Below, piece after piece: positions 26,729 to 32,141 of a stretch of 32,141 nt of DNA. The DNA lies in contig SVKN01000017.1 of the NCBI GenBank assembly GCA_015068445.1, positions 4,867 to 37,007 of the forward strand, in the 5' to 3' direction. The notes beneath the pieces were generated by a model. It was not told where the DNA came from, made no database searches, and worked only from the letters and a program-made list of their open reading frames with translations. A program made the position numbers and the translations under genes. This DNA is from Oscillospiraceae bacterium (GTDB lineage: Bacteria; Bacillota; Clostridia; Oscillospirales; Butyricicoccaceae). Within the stretch, counting starts at the first letter, position 1. Each line of letters opens with the position of its first letter.

Positions 26729-26982
26729 GACGCGATCTGTCCCCTCACATTGTCATCCTGAGGGTCGCGCAGCGGAGTCGAAGGATCTTGCCCTTGGCGC
26801 CGCCGAGTCGATCCCGGCGCCGTTTGTCAAGGGCAATGATTACGCGCTGACGCGCGCCCCCATTCCGCGCGAAAGGCCCGGCCGCAGGCCGGGACACGCG
26901 TGTTCAGACCGATGGGGGAAGCGAGGAAGGGTGTCGGACCGGCGCCGCATTCAGCGCCGACTGACGCCTCCCATCCGCGCCC

Positions 26983-27021
26983 GTCAAAAAACCCGGGCCG
27001 ATGATCCCATCGGCCCGGGTT
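26983..27021 (-). terminator. Rho-independent terminator of the etf operon
   Basis: A 14-bp perfect stem (26990-27003 with 27008-27021) and a 4-base loop. Read on the minus strand it is followed by a T-run, and it starts 22 bases after the etfA stop codon. Its inner nine base pairs equal the GGGCCGATG stem of the GTAG elements. Confidence 0.93.
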
Positions 27022-27042
27022 GACGAGTATATCCGTTATTTC

Positions 27043-28233
27043 TTATTTCGTCGTTCCGTTCTCCAGCTCCTGAATGAGCGCCTTCAGCACCTGCACGCAG
27101 TCGCCGACGACGGCGTAATCGGCGCGGGCGAAGATGGGGGCTTCGGGGTCGGTGTTGACGGCGATGACGGTCTTGGCGCCGGTGATGCCGGCCAGATGCT
27201 GGATGGCGCCGGAGACGCCGCAGGTGATCAGCAGATCCGGGGCCACGGTGACGCCGGTCTGACCCACCTGATGGGGGTACTCGGCCCAGCCCATATCCAC
27301 CAGCGGCCGGGAGACGGCGTAATCGCCGCCCAGCAGCTCCGCCAGCCTGCGCACCAGCGCCACGTTCTTCTTGTCGCCCACGCCGCGGCCCGCGGTCACC
27401 AGGACCTTTGCCTCGGTGATGGACTTCCCGGCCGCGGCCTGCCGCACCATGCCCAGCAGCGCCTTCTGCGCCGCGGGCACGTCCGGACTGACGCGCTCCG
27501 CCGTCACTTGCCGCGTCTCGTCAAGCTCCGGCATGGGCAGGACGCCGGGACGGCAGGTGGCCATCTGCGGCCTGCGGTCGGGGCAGACGATGGTGGCCAT
27601 CAGATTGCCGCCGAAGGCGGGGCGCGTCTGGCGCAGCAGCTTCGTCTCCGGGTCGATCTCCAGCAGCGTGCAGTCGGCCGTCAGGCCCGTTTCCAGCATC
27701 GCCGCCACCCGGGGGGCCAGAGACCGGCCGAACTCCGTGGCGCCGAACAGCAGGATCTCGGGCTTCCGCGCCCGGACCAGCTCCGCCAGCGCGGCGGCCC
27801 AGACCTCTTCCACAGGTTGTGCAAAACGCTCGCCCGTGACAAGCAGCACCTTGTCCGCTCCCGCGTAAGAGAGCTGAGACGCGCACGCGTCGGCGCTTTC
27901 ATCGCCCAGCACCACGGCCGTCGCCTCGGTCTCCAGCTGAGCGGCCAGCTCGCGGGCCTTGCCCGTCAGCTCCAGCGCGCAGGGGTGGAGGCTGCCCTCC
28001 AGATATTCGGCGCAGACCCACACGCCGCCGTAGGCGGACTTGTCGATCCCGCTCTCCTCCTTCTCGATGGAGATGGCCGAAACGGGGCACATGTCGACGC
28101 ACATGCCGCAGAGGATGCACTTCGCGCTGTCCACCTCGGCATAAGAATCGACGGTCAGCGCCTCCTGCAGGCAGGCGTTGGCGCAGTTGCCGCAGCCGAT
28201 GCACAGGTCCTTATCGATGCGTAATCCGCTCAT
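27043..28233 (-). CDS. etfA: electron transfer flavoprotein alpha subunit with N-terminal ferredoxin domain
   Basis: A 396-residue EtfA. Residues 1-55 hold two CxxCxxCxxxC motifs (Cys11/14/17/21 and Cys39/42/45/49) for two [4Fe-4S] clusters. The C-terminal FAD domain shows TAGRGVGDKKN, the VGQTGVTVAPDLLITCG stretch, VSGAIQHLAGI and NTDPEAPIFARADY. This extended form is known from clostridial bifurcating Etf complexes such as LctC of Acetobacterium. The EtfAB pair would pass electrons between ferredoxin, NAD and the dehydrogenase encoded upstream. The ATG at 28233 overlaps the etfB stop codon (ATGA), and the longer open frame is a shadow of etfB. A terminator follows. Confidence 0.95.
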   Translation of the reverse strand: MSGLRIDKDLCIGCGNCANACLQEALTVDSYAEVDSAKCILCGMCVDMCPVSAISIEKEESGIDKSAYGGVWVCAEYLEGSLHPCALELTGKARELAAQLETEATAVVLGDESADACASQLSYAGADKVLLVTGERFAQPVEEVWAAALAELVRARKPEILLFGATEFGRSLAPRVAAMLETGLTADCTLLEIDPETKLLRQTRPAFGGNLMATIVCPDRRPQMATCRPGVLPMPELDETRQVTAERVSPDVPAAQKALLGMVRQAAAGKSITEAKVLVTAGRGVGDKKNVALVRRLAELLGGDYAVSRPLVDMGWAEYPHQVGQTGVTVAPDLLITCGVSGAIQHLAGITGAKTVIAVNTDPEAPIFARADYAVVGDCVQVLKALIQELENGTTK

Positions 28234-29024
28234 GCTCTCGCTCCTTCCGTCAGCCCGGCGATCAGCTCCGCCAGCTTGTGGGCCTGCTGAGACGCGTCGC
28301 CCTCGATGTACACGGCGGTGCTGTCGCGCTGAGGGGCCTCGGTGCGCACCACCTGCGTGGGCGAGCCCGTCAGACCGATGCGTTTGGCGTCGGCCTGCAC
28401 CGCCTCCGCGCCCAGGACCTCCACGGGCGCCTCCAGCCCCCGCTTCACCCCGGCGATAGACGGCATCCGCGGCTGGTTGACGTCCTTCTGGACCGTCAGA
28501 AGCGCCGGGAGCGCGACTTTCACCTGCCGCACGCCGCCCTGCCAGGCGGTCTCCACGGTGACGGAAGCGTCGCCGACCTCCGTGATCGCCAGCACGTCCG
28601 TGACGTGGGGGATCCCGAGATGGGCGGCCAGCTCCGGCCCGATCTGGGCCGTGTCGCCGTCGATGGCCATTTTGCCGCAGAGGATCAGGTCGAAATCGCC
28701 CAGGCGGCGCACGCCCAGAGACAGCGTATAGGACGTGGCCAGCGTATCCGCGCCGGCGAAGGCGCGGTCCGTCAGCAGCAGCCCGCGGTCCGCGCCGCGG
28801 CTGACGGCGTCGCGCAGCAGACGCTCGGTGGCCGGGATGCCCATGGACAGCACCGACACCGTGCCGCCGCACCGCTCCTTGAGCTGCACGGCCGTCTCCA
28901 GCGCGAAGGTATCATAGGGATTCGTGACGGACTGCCGCCCGTCGCGGATGATGGTCTTGGTGATGGGGTCCAGGTTCACCTCATTCGTCGAGGGGACCTG
29001 CTTGATGCAGACGATACAGTTCAT
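28230..29024 (-). CDS. etfB: electron transfer flavoprotein beta subunit
   Basis: A 264-residue EtfB. The N-terminus MNCIVCIKQVPSTNEV is characteristic. The GKMAIDGDTAQIGPELAAHLG-type signature at about residues 116-136 has the form seen in bifurcating Etf subunits. The protein pairs with EtfA and carries an FAD (bifurcating type) or AMP (classical type) site; which one cannot be proved from sequence, but the ferredoxin domain on EtfA favours bifurcation. It overlaps both neighbours by four bases, so all three subunits are translationally coupled and probably made in equal amounts. Confidence 0.95.
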   Translation of the reverse strand: MNCIVCIKQVPSTNEVNLDPITKTIIRDGRQSVTNPYDTFALETAVQLKERCGGTVSVLSMGIPATERLLRDAVSRGADRGLLLTDRAFAGADTLATSYTLSLGVRRLGDFDLILCGKMAIDGDTAQIGPELAAHLGIPHVTDVLAITEVGDASVTVETAWQGGVRQVKVALPALLTVQKDVNQPRMPSIAGVKRGLEAPVEVLGAEAVQADAKRIGLTGSPTQVVRTEAPQRDSTAVYIEGDASQQAHKLAELIAGLTEGARA

Positions 29025-30610
29025 GACCGGCCTCCTTCCCGGGCGGCGAACAGGTTGCCCGCGCCCAGCAGACCCTGGGGATCGAGGGTGTATTTCAGCG
29101 CGGCCATCTCGTCGATGTGCGCCTGCCCGTACATGACGGTGAGGAACGACGCTTTCAGCTTGCCCACGCCGTGCTCCGCGCTGACCGCGCCGCCCATTTC
29201 GGTGACGGCCTCGGCCCAGCGGACGAACAGAGCCTTGCCCCGGGCGTAGTCCGCCTCGTTCCGGGGCAGGACGTTGACGTGGACGTGGTTCTCGCCGATG
29301 TGGCCCCAGGTGGCGGACTCCAGGTCCTCCTCCTTAAGCGTCCGGCGGTACAGCGCCATGACGTCGAAGAGCTTGTCATCGGGCACGGCCATGTCGCTGC
29401 CCAGCTTCGTGATGGACGGGGCGGTCTTTTTCCGCTCGTCGATCATCATATTGACGCTTTCGGGTACCGCGTGGCGGAAGAACATCAGCTTGTCGAGGTC
29501 GCTCTCCGTCCGGGCCACCCAGGTGACCTCACGGTCGCCCCCGGCCTGCTCCAGCGCGTCGCCCACGGCGAACAGCTTCTCCGCGGCCTCCTGCTCCGTC
29601 TGACAGTGCAGCTCCACGTAAATGGCGGCCCCGGCCGTCTCCGGGATCGTGGGCAGGGCGGCGAAGGCCGTCTTCTCCGCCTTCTGACGCCGCAGGATGT
29701 CCAGGGCGTTGCCGTCGAAGTATTCCATGGACACCTCGCCCAGCTTCATCCCGCGCACGAGGGACGTGAACGTCAGCGCGTCGTCCACTGTGGGGAGGAA
29801 GCACGTGACGCCCCACACCTGCGGGGCCATGGGCAGGAGCCGGAGCTCCATCTGCGAAAAGACGCCCAGGGTGCCGTCGGAGCCGATGAACAGGTCGATG
29901 GCGTCCATGTTATCCTCGATATAGTAGCCGGAGGCGTTCTTCGTCTTCGGCATGGTGAACGTGGGCAGGTGCAGCTCCAGCGTCGTGCCCTGCTCGGTGG
30001 TCAGCGTCAGATGACGCCCGGCGGCGAACACCTGGCCGCGCCGCAGCGCCAGCGTCTCGCCCGAGGGCAGCACCACGCGCAGCGCCGTCACGTAGCCCCG
30101 CGTGGGGCCGTAGCCGTGGGTGCGCGCGCCGGAGGCGTTGCAGGCGGTCATGCCGCCGATGGTGGCCGACGCCTCCGTGGGATCGGGCGGGAAGAACCAG
30201 ACGCCGGACTTCATGAACGCGCCCAGCGCGTCCTTCGATGCGTCCGACCAGCCCGTGACGTCGAACTTCTTGGCGGCCAGCTTCTTGCGCAGCTCGCTGA
30301 GCACCGCGCCGGGCTGGACGGTCAGCGTGAAGCCGTCCGCCGTCTGACCCATGCCCAGCACCTTGTCCATGCGCGACAGGTTGAGGATATGGCCGCCGAA
30401 GGGCACGGCAGCCGCCGCCAGACCCGTGCGCCCGCCCTGAACGGTCAGGCGCGAGCCGCTTTCGCGGCAGGCGTTGACGGCCTCGACGATCTCCTGCTCC
30501 GTGGTGGGGAAGGAGATGGTCTCGGCGTGGCCCGTGGTGCGCGATTCGTCGCGCAGGTACGCCGCGTACTCCTCGCCCATGGGCCGGAAGCCGGAGGGTG
30601 TTTGTTTCAT
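29021..30610 (-). CDS. FAD-linked dehydrogenase, GlcD/LctD type
   Basis: A 529-residue FAD-binding oxidoreductase of the GlcD/D-lactate dehydrogenase family. The PCMH-type FAD domain (about 30-220) shows PTTEQEIVEAVN, VQGGRTGLAAAA and ATIGGMTACNASG. The C-terminal domain has HIGENHVHVNVLP and SAEHGVGKLK, typical of 2-hydroxyacid enzymes, and ends DPQGLLGAGNLF. With EtfBA it resembles LctD in the Acetobacterium complex, which oxidises lactate with NAD driven by ferredoxin oxidation. Another 2-hydroxyacid is possible, as no lactate permease or racemase is in view. It is longer than LctD as I recall it (about 470 residues). The start at 30610 is chosen for GGGAGTG; the ATG at 30625 lacks a ribosome site. 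Confidence 0.88.
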   Translation of the reverse strand: MKQTPSGFRPMGEEYAAYLRDESRTTGHAETISFPTTEQEIVEAVNACRESGSRLTVQGGRTGLAAAAVPFGGHILNLSRMDKVLGMGQTADGFTLTVQPGAVLSELRKKLAAKKFDVTGWSDASKDALGAFMKSGVWFFPPDPTEASATIGGMTACNASGARTHGYGPTRGYVTALRVVLPSGETLALRRGQVFAAGRHLTLTTEQGTTLELHLPTFTMPKTKNASGYYIEDNMDAIDLFIGSDGTLGVFSQMELRLLPMAPQVWGVTCFLPTVDDALTFTSLVRGMKLGEVSMEYFDGNALDILRRQKAEKTAFAALPTIPETAGAAIYVELHCQTEQEAAEKLFAVGDALEQAGGDREVTWVARTESDLDKLMFFRHAVPESVNMMIDERKKTAPSITKLGSDMAVPDDKLFDVMALYRRTLKEEDLESATWGHIGENHVHVNVLPRNEADYARGKALFVRWAEAVTEMGGAVSAEHGVGKLKASFLTVMYGQAHIDEMAALKYTLDPQGLLGAGNLFAAREGGRS

Positions 30611-30654
30611 ATCGATCACTCCCATGTGGTCTGAGTTGCTTGTGATTCCTATTC

Positions 30655-30683
30655 ATTATATTGTATCCCGCCGCCGTTTTCAA
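30655..30683 (-). promoter_or_regulatory. sigma-A promoter of the dehydrogenase-etfBA operon
   Basis: Minus strand: TTGAAA, 17 bases, TATAAT, 45 bases before the start codon. A perfect -10. It is back to back with the PHP promoter, only eight bases apart. Confidence 0.82.
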
Positions 30684-30691
30684 TCCTTTGA

Positions 30692-30720
30692 TTGACAAAC
30701 GCCCGCCGGGACCTTAAGAT
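30692..30720 (+). promoter_or_regulatory. sigma-A promoter of the PHP gene
   Basis: TTGACA, 17 bases, TAAGAT, 31 bases before the start codon. The perfect -35 lies close to the -35 of the divergent operon, so one regulator could cover both. Confidence 0.8.
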
Positions 30721-30750
30721 GAAAGCAGAAAACCAGCAAAGGAGCATCCC

Positions 30751-31782
30751 ATGAAACGCGACCTTCTCCCGGCGGGCCTTAACTGGTACCGCGCCAACCT
30801 GCACTGCCACACCACGCTCTCCGACGGCAAAAAGACCCCGGAGCAGATCAAGGACCTGTATCTCTCCCACGGTTACAGCGTCGTGGCCTTCACCGATCAC
30901 GACCGTTATTACTGCCACAACGACCTGACGGACGGGCGCTTCCTCGCCCTCAACGGCTTCGAGCTGGAGTATTACCACACGCCCTGGCGCGGTCAGACCT
31001 GCCACGTCTGCTTCATCGCCCCCACGGACCGCACCGAGGCGCTGGGCTGGTCGCAGCCCGGCGAGCCCATCTTCATCCGGGAGCTGCCCGCAGGCGGCCT
31101 GGACCCCGAGGCGGGCGGTCAGCTCTACCGCGTCAGCTGCCCCGGGCGCAAATACACGCCTGAGTACATCAACGCCGACATCAGGGCGGCCAAGGACATG
31201 GGCTTTTTCGTCACCTACAACCACCCCACCTGGTCCCTGGAGCACTACCCCCAGTACAGCCGGTACGAGGGCATGGACGCCATGGAGATGTCCAACTACG
31301 GCTGCGTGGCCGGGGGCTACGACGAGGACGACGGCAGGGTCTACGACGACCTGCTCAGTCAGGGCAAGCGCCTTTACACCATCGCCACCGACGACAATCA
31401 TAACCTGTTCCCCGACGACGGCCCCTACACCGACTCCGCCGGCTGCTGGACGATGATCGCCGCCGGGCGCCTGGATTACGAGAGCGTCTTCGCAGCCCTC
31501 AGGCGCGGCGATTTCTACTGCTGCGCCCGCGTCAACCCCGCCCGGGGCGACTGCCAGCAGATCAAAGCCCTGCGGCTGGAGGACGATCACGTCCACATCG
31601 AGACCACGCCCGCCTCCAACATCCTCCTGGTCACCGACGTCCGCCCCGGCACCAGAGCCATCGCCCCCGCCGACGGGACCATCACCGAAGCCGACCTCTC
31701 CCTGAAGGACGCCCACTATTTCCGCCTCGTCATCACCGGCCCCACGGGCAACAAGACGTATACCAACGCGTATTGGCGGTAG
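30751..31782 (+). CDS. PHP-domain metal-dependent phosphoesterase-like protein
   Basis: A 343-residue PHP-domain protein. Metal-binding motifs of the polymerase and histidinol phosphatase fold are visible: NLHCHTTLSDG (16-26), AFTDHDRYYCH (46-56), YNHPTW and a late ATDDNHN. PHP enzymes hydrolyse phosphoesters, such as nucleotides or histidinol phosphate, with two or three metals. The C-terminal ~80 residues (from about LRLEDDHVHIE) look like a beta-rich domain. No signal peptide or membrane helix is seen. AAAGGAG precedes the start. Its substrate is unknown, and it is not clearly linked to the neighbouring operon except by the shared promoter region. Confidence 0.88.
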   Translation: MKRDLLPAGLNWYRANLHCHTTLSDGKKTPEQIKDLYLSHGYSVVAFTDHDRYYCHNDLTDGRFLALNGFELEYYHTPWRGQTCHVCFIAPTDRTEALGWSQPGEPIFIRELPAGGLDPEAGGQLYRVSCPGRKYTPEYINADIRAAKDMGFFVTYNHPTWSLEHYPQYSRYEGMDAMEMSNYGCVAGGYDEDDGRVYDDLLSQGKRLYTIATDDNHNLFPDDGPYTDSAGCWTMIAAGRLDYESVFAALRRGDFYCCARVNPARGDCQQIKALRLEDDHVHIETTPASNILLVTDVRPGTRAIAPADGTITEADLSLKDAHYFRLVITGPTGNKTYTNAYWR

Positions 31783-31788
31783 AGCCGG

Positions 31789-32002
31789 TGTACAGTTGAC
31801 AGTGTACAGCTGCGGTGCCTGCGGCGCATCTGATACCGCCTGCGGCGGGGAAAGGCTCCCTCTCCGAGGGAGCTGTCTGCGGAGCAGACTGAGGGAGTTG
31901 CCCCGGGATGCACCCACCCCCGGACACCGGTCGTCGTAGGGGCCGATGACACATCGGCCCTGGATCACGCCCACGTTTCGTGGTCGTCGCAGCGGCGCCT
32001 CC
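31789..32002. repeat. intergenic repeat mosaic after the PHP gene
   Basis: The 7-bp tandem (31789-31810), the GTGCCTGCGGCGCAT module, the double-hairpin module (about 31853-31903), then CCCCGGGATGCAC, a GTAG hairpin (31936-31960) and a truncated GCAGCGGCG unit. The arrangement closely parallels 12645-12910. No T-run terminator follows the PHP gene. From 32003 to 32141 I see only the weak promoter listed next. Confidence 0.82.
31936..31960 (+). repeat. GTAG-hairpin REP-like element (stem GGGCCGATG)
   Basis: GTAG, GGGCCGATG, 3-base loop, CATCGGCCC: the same stem and loop as 12813-12837. Confidence 0.78.
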
Positions 32003-32025
32003 CGCTTCACTTCTTTACCATCCTG

Positions 32026-32054
32026 ATTATACCACCGACGGGGCTTTGCCGCAA
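32026..32054 (-). promoter_or_regulatory. possible minus-strand promoter facing the repeat block
   Basis: Minus strand: TTGCGG, 17 bases, TATAAT. The -10 is perfect and the -35 is weak. No minus-strand gene follows; it would transcribe the repeat block antisense to the PHP gene. Confidence 0.3.
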
Positions 32055-32141
32055 CATGGGCGGGGAGTAAGGCGAAGTTAACCAAAAATTGCTCATTGCT
32101 AACCCTTAAAGTTGTGCAAAACTAACGAACCCGTTTTGTTG

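Larger units (their letters stand above)
26447..26940. repeat. intergenic repeat mosaic between the aldolase and etfA
   Basis: In order: the longest 7-bp tandem (26447-26505), the GTGCCTGCGGCGCATTG module, a double-hairpin module with GCTCCCTAC/GTGAGGGAGC and CAAACAGCAGAGCCGTTTG (about 26558-26608), GTAG hairpins (26648-26671 and 26703-26728), a GTCATCC...GGATCT module (26752-26791), and an inverted fragment of the dnaA-flanking repeat (about 26826-26866). A GGCCCGGCCGCAGGCCGGG hairpin follows near 26876. No gene is seen. Confidence 0.82.

Noticed and set aside
30649-32085. Long minus-strand open frame opposite the PHP gene
   Set aside because: It is the shadow of the PHP gene in GC-rich DNA and crosses repeat modules. 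It has no ribosome site and no recognisable domain.
32113-32121. Perfect DnaA box (TTTTGCACA, minus strand) near the right end
   Set aside because: It is a single isolated 9-mer 26 kb from oriC with no partner boxes; one such match is expected by chance.

Overview
The window is a chromosomal replication-origin region of a GC-rich Gram-positive bacterium, most likely a gut-type Clostridia of the Oscillospiraceae/Ruminococcaceae kind. I base this on RemB, Noc and ParB paralogues, Bacillota-type parS sites and DnaA-trios, strong Shine-Dalgarno sequences, the tryptophan in the GyrB motif [13 protein letters not shown], and an EtfA with a ferredoxin domain. The species cannot be named from this sequence.

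Layout. 1-1463 (minus): an operon of a divergent MnmA-like thiolase and an alpha/beta hydrolase cut by the window edge. 1746-5753 (plus): remB, gyrB, dnaA. 6040-6290: oriC, with seven DnaA boxes, a DnaA-trio and an AT-rich unwinding element. 6304-8694: dnaN, yaaA, recF. 8863-9644: a REP-associated tyrosine transposase (RAYT) overlapping a PspC gene. 9687-12609: gyrA, rnhA and a terminator. 12999-17308: mnmE, mnmG, rsmG. 17333-18874: an FAH-family enzyme and a metallo-beta-lactamase-fold hydrolase. 19125-23038: noc, two parS sites, parA, parB, serS. 23981-26333: EamA transporter, GNAT acetyltransferase, DapA-family aldolase. 27043-30610 (minus): etfA, etfB and a GlcD-type dehydrogenase, resembling an electron-bifurcating lactate dehydrogenase complex. 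30751-31782: a PHP-domain protein.

How the genes work together. DnaA opens oriC and DnaN clamps the polymerase. The gyrases relieve supercoils, RecF and RNase HI protect the fork, and ParA/ParB/Noc on parS segregate the new origins. MnmE and MnmG modify tRNA wobble uridines and RsmG methylates 16S rRNA. The Etf/dehydrogenase operon is a separate energy-metabolism unit.

The most unusual content is between the genes. Nearly every long intergenic gap is a mosaic of short repeats: a 7-bp tandem (ACARTNN) directly after gene ends or terminators, several hairpin modules, and at least eleven GTAG-plus-hairpin elements. These elements have the form of substrates for RAYT transposases, and one RAYT gene lies between recF and gyrA, flanked upstream by two of them. 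The gene order is also rearranged: remB-gyrB lies upstream of dnaA, and the RAYT-pspC pair occupies the position where remB-gyrB would normally be. A nearly identical 162-163 bp repeat flanks dnaA.
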